From Heterobilharzia americana (lineage: Eukaryota; Platyhelminthes; Trematoda; Strigeidida; Schistosomatidae): 64,000 nucleotides of DNA. Each line of letters begins with the position of its first letter. Position 1 is the stretch's first letter. The notes under the pieces were generated by a model that saw nothing but the letters and a program-made list of their open reading frames with translations, made no database searches and had not been told where the DNA came from. The DNA lies in contig OX104130.1 in NCBI GenBank assembly GCA_944470555.2, forward strand, positions 77,319,160 through 77,383,159, given 5' to 3'. Of this stretch, positions 12,056-23,830 are shown piece after piece. Both the position numbers and the translations under genes were made by a program.

Positions 12056-13334
12056 TTGATCATAGTTACATTATTGGAGAAAAACAAATTATCACCCTGA
12101 AAACATGAAAAATATAACAAAATGTATTTTAAATTGCAAATCTATACATTTCAGAAATAATTTATTGAATTTAGGTTTCAGTGTGTTCATAAAAATTTGA
12201 CTCTATACACTAATGATGTTAAGGGACTGAGATTAGTTTCAAACATTTTTCTCCTACACTTATTACAATAAACTATCATGATGGCTAGTCGTAGAATGAA
12301 TGAATACCTACGAAATTCGATTACTACAATTGACAACTGATTTCCAGAAGTTCAAAGGTTTACAATGAGTAAGTTTAAATTAGTCAGCCTTGTAAAACTG
12401 AAATGTTTGGTTTGAAGTTTTGTAACTCAAAACGTTCAATAGTTTAACTTCTGCTATCTCTTGAACATCAATCAGTTTTCATAAGTTACCCTAAAAATTT
12501 GAGAAGACGACTAAAATTTCTGATAATCAAGAAATATGCCTCATACTCAAGTCAATTCAACTAGTTATGCTGAAATACTACTCCAAAAACTAGTCACAAT
12601 TAGACAAATGGGATATGCTGATTTTCATTATTCTAAGTTTGTCACTGAATTGTCGACTTCAGCTAAAGTCAGGGATTAAGATACCTGATTGGAATCCGTA
12701 GACTTGTTTCGGGGTAAGTTAAACTGCTCCTCAGAATGTTCAGCTTAATTTTTAGCCTCTTCATGTGACACTAAATCACAAATTCAAAACTCATATCTAT
12801 AGACTACTACCATCACTTTTTGGACTAGCTTAACCTAACAGGTTCATACTATTAGCTTTGATTACCTAACGTTGATAGCTTTTCACTTGTTCCTTTCACT
12901 ATACTACTCCTTACCATCATTTTAAATATTCTTGGTTAACCAGTGTTTCAACCACTAATGTTTGTCATCGCGTTTAGGTAATATTGAAACAAGTTATATC
13001 GTAGCTATCCATCTCAGTGAGAGGTTTTCAAGATTATTCTGCTTATAATAAGCTTTTATGGACCTTTAAGTACAATCCAGTGCCATTTCACTAAAAACTG
13101 ATTATGTTATGAAGCTACATTATCCTTCGTTTTGTTGTCAGTATCTACAACTTGCATTAGACTATCTCTGCCTTTTAGATGAATACACTGCTCATTATTC
13201 AACTTAGGTAAAATATGTTCTCTGTTCTGAGTGGTTTTTAAGACCAATTACGCCACAGATATGCATACTGAAATCTTATTATCATCAGAAACTCAGCATG
13301 TCGAAAGAAAAAAAGCCGAAACTCACTAGACAAT

Positions 13335-13495
13335 CTTAAGCGCGTCCATGGGTTGAGCCACATCAATTTTTTTAATGAGGGCCAATGATATTACCTAGCC
13401 GCTTAAACCTTAACGTGCATAGCGTTCTTTGAATCCATGACTCACTGGCTGACACTCAGCTGACTTAACCGATAAGCTACATCTCCAGTAATTAG
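13335..13495 (-). repeat. Family D tRNA-derived SINE, degraded copy
   Basis: The minus strand has a head with 'GTAGCTTATCGGTTAAG' and 'TCATGGATTCAAAG' (box A/B-like), then the family D body 'CTAGGTAATATCATTGGCC'. It aligns by eye with 51715-51890 but is strongly diverged. Confidence 0.55.
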
Positions 13496-14329
13496 CCCTC
13501 AATAAGTAATTATTTGCCAGGAATCAGGCTTAACACTGGCAAATAACATGAATTCATACTCTAAGCTTTTGATTTCAGTGGCTTTCAAACCTGAATTGAT
13601 TTCAGTATATGTTTAAATGCAGGTTTATCGAAAACAAACTGTTACTTTCCACGTATCTTCTTTAAAGTGATAAATATATTGTTGCTTCATCTAACTAAGG
13701 CTTTAAAAATACCAACTCCATGCCATTTTCATATGCTATTTTATTAGCAGGTTAAGGTACAGTATGCAAAATCTCAAAATCTTGTCCTTAAACAGCAAAA
13801 TAATCAGGATAAAAAAGGTTCCTTGTATGAAACGGTTTTGTTTAGATAGTAAAAAGAAATTCATGTCTAATCAACTGATTAACGTAAAGAAGTATCCCTA
13901 AGGTACTCTCACGTATCTCAGACGTCAGGACAAATAATTTTCATGAATACACGTAGATTGATATTGCTAATTAATGATAGATAAGTTGCGTTGTACAACT
14001 TTTCTAGATCAAAGTTTAGTTTTCCACAACGATAGTAGATCACCGAAAAATAGTTTAGGCTGTAGTGGGTTATGCAATGGTCCACTTACCCAAACCGTGC
14101 TAGAAGTGAACCTATGATCCTTATGCTTTATTGTAAAGTTTTCTTTACCCGCAATGGCATAAAGTACAGTATTTTCATTTTTGAGCTTCATTCACATTGT
14201 TATTACCGACACATTCTTTGTTTCGTTTCACTGGGAGGCAAGTACGTCGGTTCTGTTCAACCAACGATGTGGTAATACAAGCAATATCATGCAAACTATA
14301 CTCGTTGAACAAGAAGTAGCTATCGTGAC

Positions 14330-14530
14330 TTGATAGCCTAGTGGATAACGCTCTGGTGTTAGAAGTGATCGGTCCCAGGTTCACTCACTGGGAGGCAGAT
14401 ACCTCCAGCTGAAGAGTCCCAAATAGGACGAAAAGCATATTCTGGATTCTACTGGTAGCCACTATCGATCAATAAGATCGATCGTTTAAAGCTTACTAAG
14501 TGCACGTTTCTACTGTAAATACACAAGGAT
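14330..14530 (+). repeat. Family A SINE, Sm-alpha-like, with hammerhead
   Basis: A tRNA-like head has box A 'TAGCCTAGTGG' at 14334-14344 and box B 'GGTTCACTC' at 14378-14386, as expected for internal Pol III promotion. It is followed by a hammerhead domain and an AT-rich tail. Head plus hammerhead is the architecture of the Schistosoma Sm-alpha elements, and the stem II loop here is the same as remembered for that family. Confidence 0.8.
14404..14446 (+). ncRNA. Hammerhead ribozyme, Sm-alpha type (core intact, stem III weak)
   Basis: Stem I TCCAG (14404-14408) pairs with CTGGA (14442-14446). The core CTGAAGA (14409-14415) fits CUGANGA. Stem II GTCC/GGAC closes a CAAATA loop (14416-14429), followed by GAA at 14430-14432. 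The short stem III (14433-14440) has only A-U and one weak pair left, and the expected cleavage base is U14441. All core bases are present, so weak self-cleavage is possible, but stem III is poorer than in Sm-alpha. Confidence 0.7.
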
Positions 14531-15372
14531 GTATATTTCTCTATTTTATGTAACTTTCACAACTAAAATAGGCATTATATCATCGTGATTATAACAAATC
14601 GAAAGGACGTTTAGCGCAAGGTACGCTTGCCTACAAATCCAGTATCCCACAGGATCGATGGTCGTATACAACACATGTTAGTAATCTGTTGTATATTTGT
14701 GAATCGTGCGAAAAATGTTTTTATCCACTGAGTAGTTTCTTTGTATGCGCACTTAAAGCATGAATTATTATTATTATTTTTCGTTGATTTATTCCAATCT
14801 ATGCATGTAGATTTAACTCGCACATGGTTCAATGTCCACGTGTAAAAAATGAGTGTCCCAATCTTTAACTTTCTAGACTAGTTAGTGGTATGTAATATGG
14901 GATATTAGTAGTAGTATGTGATGACAGTGTGATGTCACACAGATAGAAAATGTAGGAAGACAGAAAGGCTTAGTGTATATCATCAACTAAATTATTTGAC
15001 ATCCAAATCTACATGTGGATCTGTTCCTTTTAATTCTTAATGTTTTCTACAATCAGCGGTGGGTGACTTTAAAGGCTACCTCAGTAAGTGATGAGACAGC
15101 CAATTACATTCCTTTATTTTATGCAAAAGTACTTTTCCAGGCGAAATATCAAAGACCGATTGGTTATTTCTGTTGTTCTTAAGGTGGCCTTTACGGTTGC
15201 CCACCAACGGCAGTATAACTCACTAAAGGCATCTCTTCTAAGGATATTTTTCAGATGAATTGAATAATAAATAATCTGTTACTCATACACAAAGTGCTGA
15301 TCAAGAAACTAAAAATATAACATCAATTGTAAATGGTAATACACTGCATTGTTCTTTTTTCAAGTTAATATT

Positions 15373-15535
15373 CATGAAAGACTGACATCAGTTAAAGGAA
15401 CATTGGAAACCTGGGAGCACTGGACAGTTGTTTCGTCCTAGTATGGGGCTCCTCAGCAGTGTGCACCCGTGACCCTACCAGGAATCGGACCCAGGACCTT
15501 CAGGTTCCGTGGCCAGCGTAGTGAACTGACAGAAG
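15373..15535 (-). repeat. Family B hammerhead SINE, copy B3
   Basis: Minus strand: tRNA-like head ('GCTGGCCACGGAACCTG', then a box-B-like 'GGTCCGATTCC'), hammerhead at 15418-15461, and tail with 'GGTTTCCAATGTTCC'. It faces copy B4 directly. Confidence 0.75.
15418..15461 (-). ncRNA. Hammerhead ribozyme in SINE B3, best-preserved candidate
   Basis: Minus strand. Stem I CACTG/CAGTG is 5 bp. The core CTGAGGA (complement of 15450-15456) fits CUGANGA exactly. Stem II GCCCC...GGAC has one mismatch, and GAA is present. The short stem III (ACAACTGT, usable pairs AC/GT) leads to C17 just before the CAGTG strand of stem I. All invariant core bases and a NUC cleavage triplet (GUC) are present. The minimal stem III is typical of SINE-borne hammerheads, which often act better as dimers. 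Confidence 0.72.
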
Positions 15536-15815
15536 TTGGAAATATGGACTATTGTATTCTGACCCAGTGACAAAGTTGTAATGTGCTGGCCACGGAATTT
15601 GGAGATCATGGGCTCGATCTCTGATGGAGTCATGGGTGCGTACTGCTGAGAAGTCCCATGTTAGGACGAAACAGCTGTCCAGTGCTCCTAAGTTTCTAAT
15701 ATTCCTCCAACTGATGTCATTCCTTCATGAATATCAACTTGGAAAATCACTAAATCCCCACAAACCCCCCAAATTACATGGGATTGTGTTGCAGTTAATG
15801 ATAGATGCTCAAAGA
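15536..15815 (+). repeat. Family B hammerhead SINE, copy B4
   Basis: Near full-length sense copy: 5' 'GACAGAAGTTGGAAATATGG', a head with box-B-like 'GGGCTCGATCTC', a hammerhead block at 15640-15685, and a tail ending 'CCCCACAAACCCCCC'. Stem I GUACUG/CAGUGC (6 bp with one G-U), stem II GTCC/GGAC, GAA, stem III ACAGCTGT and C17 are all intact, but the core reads CTGAGAA, so G8 is A. It forms an inverted pair with B3. Confidence 0.8.
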
Positions 15816-16017
15816 TAAATTGAGAAGGATTCAAAAATGCTTATACTTTTGTCTGTGAAGCAAGGTAGTGCTTCGTTGAAGACTCGAATGCAGGTTGTAC
15901 AGTGCCACTATCAAAGAAACTATTCCTTACCAATTCCTGACGTCAAAAAATATGCTAAACATTTCATATGAATGTATATTTGAGATGGATGAGGATTTAT
16001 ATTTTGTGGTAGTATTC

Positions 16018-16190
16018 ATCGCAAACTGACAGCAGTTGGGGAATCCTTGAAAACTTGGGAGCGTTAAACAGCTGTTTCCGCCTAGTATGGGATTCCTCAG
16101 CAGTAGACTATATCATGAATTGACAGAAGTTGAAAACTATTAACCATTGAACTCCGACCCAGTGGCTGAATGGTTAACGCATTTCATATT
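16018..16190. repeat. Family B SINE inverted fragments (B5)
   Basis: 16018-16118 is a minus-strand 3' half with hammerhead core CTGAGGA and GAA, but with stems I and II broken. 16123-16190 is a plus-strand 5' head ('GAATTGACAGAAGTTGAAAA', 'GACCCAGTGGCTGAATGG'). Together they repeat the head-to-head arrangement seen for B3/B4. Confidence 0.65.
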
Positions 16191-16207
16191 CGTTTATTCT
16201 TTTTGGT

Positions 16208-16352
16208 ATACTACACAGTGATACAGTATTATTTCATCAATGACATTTCAAGCATAATTTATTGAACATTTCAATATGATAGTGAGGAATAAATTGTGCT
16301 TGAAGTACCATCCAGTAAGTGATACTGTATCACTGTGTGTTGTATCAAATAA
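16208..16352. repeat. Inverted repeat with about 55-bp arms, probable PLE terminus
   Basis: The left arm (16208-16263) is the reverse complement of the right arm (16292-16352) over most of its length; both contain 'ATACTGTATCACTGTG' on one strand and 'AATAAATT(A/G)TGCTTGAA'. The right arm resembles the 3' sequence of the Penelope-like relics at 11935-11975 and 43910-43980. This suggests two facing fragments of a PLE terminal repeat. Confidence 0.5.
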
Positions 16353-16852
16353 ACTAATGTAATGTAAAATTGTACTCTATCATAGTGCCCAAGTTGTGTA
16401 CTTACATATTCCACAAGTTTTATAAATTAAAATCACCTTAAACAGAAAGAAGTATGATGACTGGTTCAGTAATCGAAAGCTCATTTTTTCAACCTACTAT
16501 TATCTTTTTCAATGATATTGGTCTGCATAAGTTGAAATTCTCTGTGAAAGCAAAAGTTTAATCAGATCCAGGGATCAGTAAAAACAATAGTTAAGTTTAC
16601 AATCTCTATTCTAATTGCTTTTAAGCATTCAACACAATTTATAATATATTACGTAGTTTAGTCAATCAAAAGAATTCGATAAACACTGAAAATCAAAGAA
16701 CCATATGATCATTATTGAGAGTTAAGTCGTTTTCTTCTCTTACAGCAGTAAGCACTATGAATACATATTTCGTCAAGTCTACTTGTTTACACAGTGTTTT
16801 ATGCATATATTTTCTTCTTCTTCACAATCCTTATTGTAAATATTTATTCTAG

Positions 16853-16957
16853 ATTCGATACAGTGCAGATGCTCAACGTATTAGAGGCAAGATTACATCA
16901 TTTCCAGATGATTTATGGACTCAGCATACACTGAAACTATCGAAACAATACAGTGAG
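16853..16957 (+). CDS. lasp: LASP-like protein, exon 4 (nebulin-like repeat)
   Basis: Encodes residues 87-121, phase 0 on both sides. It has a TTCTAG acceptor after a pyrimidine-rich tract and a GTTAGC donor at 16958. The start 'IRYSADAQRIRGK' fits the nebulin-repeat core position where LASP has 'VRYKEEFEKNKGK', and it follows exon 3 'NNTRMFSS', the region just before that core. The second half ('LWTQHTLKLSKQYSE') may be a very diverged second repeat: it keeps the spacing but not the consensus tyrosine-his pattern. Actin binding is inferred from the family only. Confidence 0.78.
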
Positions 16958-19533
16958 GTTAGCTGATAACACAAAAACAGCCAAAAAAAAGTGCATTTTA
17001 CTTTCGCCTTTTTCGGTTTTCGCAGTCAATGCCTTCCACTTTAATTCAGTCTACAAATAACGCTTTAAAATGAGCCTCTTATCAATAAAAAAGATGATAA
17101 TGAACTAAGGTGTAGATGTATACAATAAATCTTTCGCATAACATATTTTACTTCAGTCTAGTAAACTGTGTTGCTATAAGTAAATTGCTTACAATTTTAT
17201 CCGAAAGACAGAGTATCTTTGACTCCAAAAATAGAACTTTTCTGAATCCTTCCATCATTAATTCAGGCATTTCTCAGTGAAATTCACTATTTCCATCTAT
17301 CTACTAATCAAGTCAACTTTATATCGTTTTGAAACTAGTATTCACATCGAACTTCAGCATCAATTTCAACAGATTTCGAATGAAGTTCGACTGAAACTAT
17401 AATAACGAACTTAAAACAAAGCTTTGATAACAGTTTAGTAGGTTTACAAGTTGATGTGGACTAATTCAAAACACAATAACAGATTAACTTTCACCTTGAC
17501 ATTAGTCATAATCCACGCTTCACTATTACAATCAATCATTGTAGATTATCGTAGGTAGTTTTTACAGACATCATATTTATTCGTATAAGATTTACTCATT
17601 ATGATGTAAAGCAAGTGATTCATCTCTTATAGGTAAGCAAGAGAAGACAAGTGGCTGAGGTACACGAAATATTTGCTTTTTAAGAAAGTAGTTGGGCTTA
17701 CTGATATAACTATAAATCGTTTGTAATCTTAGATTACCTAACGAGTTTAAATGTAGGGCATGATACAACTCTACATAATCTCATAAATCATAGGTATATA
17801 GGTATATAGTGCACAAATAGACAGATAACTGTGACATTGGGTTATATAAGTAATCTTTAAAACCATCAACATTCAGAACCAGATAAGAACGGAATAAATA
17901 TATCGGTTTCACTCGACAAATATTGACCACTATTTTCAATTACAGTTTACAGTGATTCATTACACCTTTCGATATACCTTTAAACAGTTATCTTTCAATG
18001 CCTGAATATTGTTATTCTCTACCTTGAATGTGCTTTCAACTTGACTAACCGTATACAATTCGAAATGAAAGCTTTCATTTTTTTTGCCGACTATCTGATG
18101 AAACAGTTAAATATGTTTGCTAAAATTAATGCGCTTTACGGATAATCTATAATATTCCTACATGCATGCTATTGTTTTGCTTTGCTATTCACTGGAGCTC
18201 TATTCACCTATATTAAAGATATTTATTGTAGAATGTATGTCATAGTGATTTCCACTATAACATTATGACGAAGATAATTATTTTTATTCGGTCAGTTTGT
18301 ATTCTTTAATGTTTGTTTTAAAAAAAAAGAGTTAATCAAACTTTTTTGCTTATACTCAAGGATGGCGATATGGAATTGAGGTTTTTTTTCATGTAGATCA
18401 ATTCACTTCACCTCTTGGTAGATCAACACCTAGGTTCATTGATTAGGAGTTGGTGAGTCGCCGATTTCATATCATGTGATCCTTAGTGCTGATCGAACCT
18501 TATTTCGTCATGTTATCACTAGGTGACTCAGCACTATAGTACACTTTGATTGATATCAAATGGATGGTAGCAACTGGTTGAGAAGTCCTGCGTCAATGAG
18601 TTTTCCTGATTGTTAGCAGTTGTTAGCGCAGAGTTTCTACAACCTCCAAGCAACTGATATCCACCAGTGCTACATACAGTCAGAGACGTCATCATTGAGC
18701 TATACAACTAAAGATTGACTGATTTCCTGTATTCCTGAATTAGATATACTTATCCAGTTGCTTGATGCTGACCAATTTTTGACTAATATCACATTTTAGT
18801 GTCAATGTTTTAAGACAACTATTCAATTTAGGCCTTTTTCAGTGATCACAGTTAAAATTTTCATTTGTTCTCAACATGCATTTGTACATTTTATAGTTGA
18901 TATCACTCAAAAGAATAATTGACACCCTTAGAAATACTAGTGTTGAATGGTCTTAGAGGTGAATGTAATTTACGCTGCTTAGTTTGGGGTTATATGATAA
19001 ATTCACAATACTCATTTTAATCAGATCACTTCTCTTTATACGTGATTTATTTGAACAGTCTCACTTTATAAGCAGTGTCAACATGTGCAGCATGTTCCAA
19101 GAGTTAGGTGAGCTAAAGATGTATAAATTCAGCCGGTGTAGTAATTCTTTGATCCTCAACTGCCCACCTGGTCGAAAATTAATAATTTTAACATATTACA
19201 ATTCAGCGACCATATCTTGTAACTATGCGTTAGAAAAAGAAACAACAATGGCTTCTGTGTAGATAAAAGCTTCAATTCACAAACAAACCAATTTCTTTAG
19301 AAATCATCTTAATTTCCATTGATTTATACCAACTGATCAGCTAAATAAATAAAAAAAGGATCTAATTGTAACGCGTCTGTTACATTTTCAAAGTCCTCTC
19401 TATTATTTTTCTAGTATATGCTAATGAAATATGCTTGTCTACTTATCTTCTATGAAAGGTTATGTATAATGGTCCCATAATACTTGGCTATGGTTTTAAT
19501 ACCTTCTGTTTATCTATATGTATATATTTCTAG
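16958..19533 (+). other. Intron 4
   Basis: About 2.6 kb, AT-rich. It carries a family E repeat (18405-18715). The open frame 18984-19262 shows no domain. Nothing else recognised. Confidence 0.5.
18405..18715 (-). repeat. Family E dispersed repeat, copy E1
   Basis: Shares the block 'CAACCTCCAAGCAACTGATA' (18650-18669) and flanking sequence with 30090-30325, and more loosely with 49655-49935. In the last copy a 'GGGTTCGAATC' box B on the minus strand indicates a tRNA-derived SINE. This copy is diverged. Confidence 0.5.
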
Positions 19534-19575
19534 GGTGAAAATGATTCTGTACACATTTGCGAGAGATGCAAAGAA
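19534..19575 (+). CDS. lasp: Possible 42-bp micro-exon 5 of the LASP-like gene
   Basis: A 14-codon open segment between a TTTCTAG acceptor and a GTAAGA donor, phase 0 on both sides, which would add 'GENDSVHICERCKE' between exons 4 and 6. Splice signals are good and the frame fits, and schistosome genes commonly use very short exons. There is no homology support: the Cys-x2-Cys is not part of the LIM domain, and 42 bp is short enough to arise by chance. Because exons 4 and 6 are also directly compatible in phase, this exon may be skipped or false. Confidence 0.45.
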
Positions 19576-19921
19576 GTAAGAAAATCAGTCATTAGTGTTA
19601 ACTGTATGATTGGCACCTTTAGATTACTCAAAAATCAATCAATAATTGTCTCAGATTGATTAGTACTAATACTAATGTGTGTTCAAGTCATCCTTACTTA
19701 CAATGTTTGCCTACAAATAGTACTCACGTACATATACATCTGTTGTAGAGCACAAGCATAGTTTTATACTCGAAATACGGTATATCTTACCTAACAAGTA
19801 GTTATGTAACAATAATTAACTCAAAATAGTACTTATTGATGATCTTTCCGGTGTCTTGTGACAAATAGCTCAGTGTGTGGATGTTTAAAGTGCACTTGGA
19901 TCTTAGTTAGCGAACGTCTCT

Positions 19922-20383
19922 GTGTCATGCTAGACATCATCATCAGTGCATCACAACTTAAAAATGAAGTGGAGTGATTGGTTTTTTATGGATATTTAGA
20001 AAGTGTGCTACTTTACCTGACTTTGATTTGTTTCATCGCTTGGTGAGTGCATGGGTGTAAGCTGAATATGATTGGTTGACTTTCCTAGGGAATGACTTTC
20101 ATCAGTTCATTTGAGCAAAAAGTGTGAACAAGCCAACAGGAAACGACCTCAGTGTGCTGTAAACAAACAAAAGAAATCAACTAATCATGTGGTCGCGTAC
20201 TTCCTGGGAAATCTAGAGGTATGAAGTCAACCAATCAGGTTCTGCAAAGCCCTCACGCACTCACCAAGCGACCAATCAAATTATAATCAAGAAACGTAGC
20301 ATATCCTAAATATCCGTGCGAAACCAAGTACTTCACTTCCTCGTGAACCTGTGATGCACTGTTGACTATGTCTAGCATGACAT
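19922..20383. mobile_element. Foldback / MITE-like element with long inverted repeats
   Basis: The ends are inverted copies: 'GTCATGCTAGACAT' at 19924-19937 and 'ATGTCTAGCATGAC' at 20368-20381. The similarity continues inward for most of the element: 'CAGTGCATCACA', then 'GGATATTTAG', then 'CGCTTGGTGAGTGC', then 'GATTGGTTGACTT' on the left arm have reverse-complement partners in the same order on the right arm. No open frame lies inside, as expected for a non-autonomous element. Target-site duplication was not clear by eye. Confidence 0.75.
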
Positions 20384-22194
20384 AGGAAATTTTGCCAACT
20401 GAAACCCTAGCTTAGAGAACAATTCATAATGGGAGTCTTTCAGACGATTGAGTGATCTTTGTGTAATAAGTAGAATGTAGATTTACTTCAAGCCAAGTTG
20501 CGTATAAACTGCTCAATATAATGATCAATGTTTATTTCTCATTATTAGGATTACTCACTGAGTGCCATTCTCTGGAAGAAAAGTATGATTGGTCCACAAT
20601 TTACCATCCATCTAGACACACTAATCAGTAGGACATCTAACTGAGTAACCTAAACCTGAATTGATAATGTCATTTAGTTTAAGGTTGACAAAATGAAGTT
20701 ATTATTTTTTTATCAGATTATTGTTACACGGGGTTTATTGTATCAGAAAAGCAGGTCTAAGTTGAAACGAGCGGTAGGATGTAGTACTTTTAATCAAAGT
20801 ACAAAATCACTATGTTTGGTTACAGAGTAGATTTCAATCTGTGTTGGTGTTTTATTTCATAAAAACAAATTTAGAATTAATTTAACTACTTTTATCAGTA
20901 CAAATATTTTATTTACCTTGTTAATAATAATAATGAAATTTTCCTTCTAAACATTTTATTATGGTATGAAGTGTATATTCAAGTTTTCTAAAATTCTTAG
21001 GTTTACAACTAATTGTACAATTAATCTTGTTTTAATTGGCAATGATTTATTTTCAACAAGTTAACTGATAACTGATTTACGGACTTCATAGTAAACAAAG
21101 CATATTTTCTATCTCAGAGTTGAATAAAATACTAGCAGTTGATACTAATTACAACTTATACACTTCAACTTGAATAAACTATTTAAAGTTCACTTTATTG
21201 CTTTATTCTCAATAATCTTGTCAGTGTATTCTTCGGTGTTTGGTCTTTTACTTCAGAAATAAGGAATTTCAACTCTTCACTGTGTACATTTTACGTGGTC
21301 TAGTGAAAATATTCATCGTCTCAAGTTATCAAACTCTTAAATGAGAAAAGCTTGAAAAACTAAGGGATTTCAAGTATTTCTTTTCATTCTACTAAACAAT
21401 TTAGCAAGTATATCAAATGTGCTAATGTTGCCAAGATTTTTCTGTTGTTCTTCCAATCATTCATTTCTTTTGTTAACAGGAATGATAGAAAAAGATCACT
21501 GCAACTCGTCACCCTGTTACTGATGTACCTGTTAAGCATTGAGTTGTACCTTAGGTGTACAAGTTTATTATACCGCTTACTTACAGAAGATAAAGTCGAT
21601 GAAGATGAGTGGCTGACACATGCAGACCTAAATCAATATGCCACAGAACTCCATCATGTTTATCCCCCTTAGAATACTAACAACATTGAGTAAGAGTAAA
21701 TGCATACATTGGTTGACGCACTATAATTGCTGAGAAAACTAGCAGGTGTACATTACATATATCTTTCTCATATCACTTGTTTAAACCACAAAATCCTTGG
21801 AATTTATTTACCTCACCCTCGGCATAATGTGTATCCCGTAAGGGATAAGATAACCAGTATCGAAAGTTTTGGAGTGTCCTATCAGATAGACTTACTTGAT
21901 TACATTTTGAAGACATTTAGCAATTTCATACATTATACTTACTACTTTCTCCTCTGGTACCGATTTTTAAGATATTTGAATGCCTATTAGTAATATGTTG
22001 TATGTTTATGAGAAATGCCCACTAAAAATAGATGATATGAAATAGTCTAAAATATTTGATCACTGGCATCTCTGCAGTAGCATTGGTGTGTTGAGAAATA
22101 ACCATATAAACAGTGATTCTAGGCCAGAAAAGTAAGTCAATTGATAAAGCTGTGGATCGCAACTCACTGATTGTTGAAGTACGAGTACTTGGTT

Positions 22195-22335
22195 GTGAGA
22201 AGACTAAGGTTTACAACAGAAACAGATGGATAAAATCAACGAAAAAAATTCACAGAAGTGCATTGACTCAAGTTGCCACATCTTATAGCACCACTCAAAG
22301 AACAATTGATAAGACACGTAATTCCAGATTAAACT
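22195..22335 (+). repeat. Dispersed repeat, related to 23685-23830
   Basis: Shares the ordered blocks 'AAAATCAAC', 'AGTGCAT(T/A)G', 'TCAAGTT(G/A)CCACA', 'CATAGCA' and 'AAGAACAA' with 23685-23830. The family is not identified; low similarity suggests old copies. Confidence 0.45.
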
Positions 22336-23684
22336 AAGTTTTATAAGACTAACACGTGAGATCAGGCCATGAAGTTTCGAAATACTAATCTGAGCCATAT
22401 AAAGAAATATAACTTTCTCTGTTACGCTTTGCAATTCAACCAAAATATATGATTACAGACTATATACTATGTCTCCGTATGGACTGCAGTGGCGCAGATA
22501 TACTTAAATTTATCCTTTGTTTCCGGTTTGGAATTGTGCACCACTTAAAATCAAATATTCTCTTCTTTTTTTTTTCTTTTTGCCTAACCACTTGATGTGC
22601 CAATGTATAAAACATTGAAAATAGTCAAACCTATTAAAAAACGTATACAATCATCCAAAGTGCTAGGTTTTATACCAACATGGAGAATGTTAGTATACAA
22701 GATGAAAATCATCGGCGTGAAAGTATTGCCATTAGCTGAGATTTAACAAGACTGATAAAAGAGTGAAGAGATTACACTAGGACAGAGAAAAAAGGATTTT
22801 GGACATACATTTACCACTGTAATCTATTTTCACTCATATCATCCTAGGCTTTTTACAGACTAGTCTCATAATTCCTATTTAAGAGGCCTGCATACTCTGG
22901 ATACTTTAATATTTAGTTAAATAATTACCATGTATATATCGTCACAAAACACCTTACTGGTACATATTAGAACATTTTCCGTGTACTATAGACCAGTGCC
23001 TAACTCCAAATAAAATCCATAATGGTTTCGCATATCTGTTCACACACAAAAAAAAACTAAACTTGAGGCTCCAAATTATTAATTCTCAAGTCGACCAGTG
23101 ATTTCAAAAATGTTAAGGATTGAGGAAGCCTTCAAGATCTCATTGGACAACACACTGTGCCAATGAAAGTGTGTAACAACTAGTTAATGTTTTCGAGTAC
23201 GAATGAATTTATAGTTACGTATGAGATATCCTTGTCAATGATGTGATGTATGGTTGTAATCGAGATGAGTAGCTGAAAGTTACTGGTCTCGATCAACAGC
23301 AGACTCGGTTATTCAATTTAAAATGATACCAATTACCTCATGGTCTAATTCTATCCAGAAAAACTTGTAGATCATTTGGTTTCTAACGGATGAAGTGGTC
23401 ATTTTGCGATTAGAAAACGTCGATCTGGTTCCCATAATTTACTATGTGTCGGTCGTGATCGTAGGGGGTTCTGTGTATTTGGACTATTTATCATTTACAC
23501 TTTTGTAACTGAAAAATCCCTACATACACATAAATATTTTTTTCTGTTTGAAGTCTACTAGGCATTATATGAGCTTATAAACAAGATGTTTCACAGCTTT
23601 TCAAAGGGTATCTGGTTCCTTCTTTCATACTTATTGAAACTCAATAATTCTGTAATTTTCGTGAAATGTTTAATGCCAAGATAG

Positions 23685-23830
23685 ACAGAAAAACAGACAA
23701 AATCAACATAGAATCTTGCACACGAGTGCATAGGTTCAAGTTACCACACTTCATAGCAGTATACGAAGAACAAGTGGATGGAAAAAGAGTCATATAAAAG
23801 TAGACCGAATTGTATGGCGGAATAAGATAA
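23685..23830 (+). repeat. Dispersed repeat, related to 22195-22335
   Basis: Second copy of the unidentified repeat, same orientation, about 1.5 kb away. No open frame of note. Confidence 0.45.

Larger units (their letters stand above)
10254..16852 (+). other. Intron 3, repeat-rich
   Basis: About 6.6 kb. Contains a Penelope-like relic (10985-12055), SINEs of families A, B and D, and an inverted repeat at 16208-16352, each annotated separately. 12060-13330 and 14880-15370 are AT-rich with nothing recognised. Confidence 0.65.
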
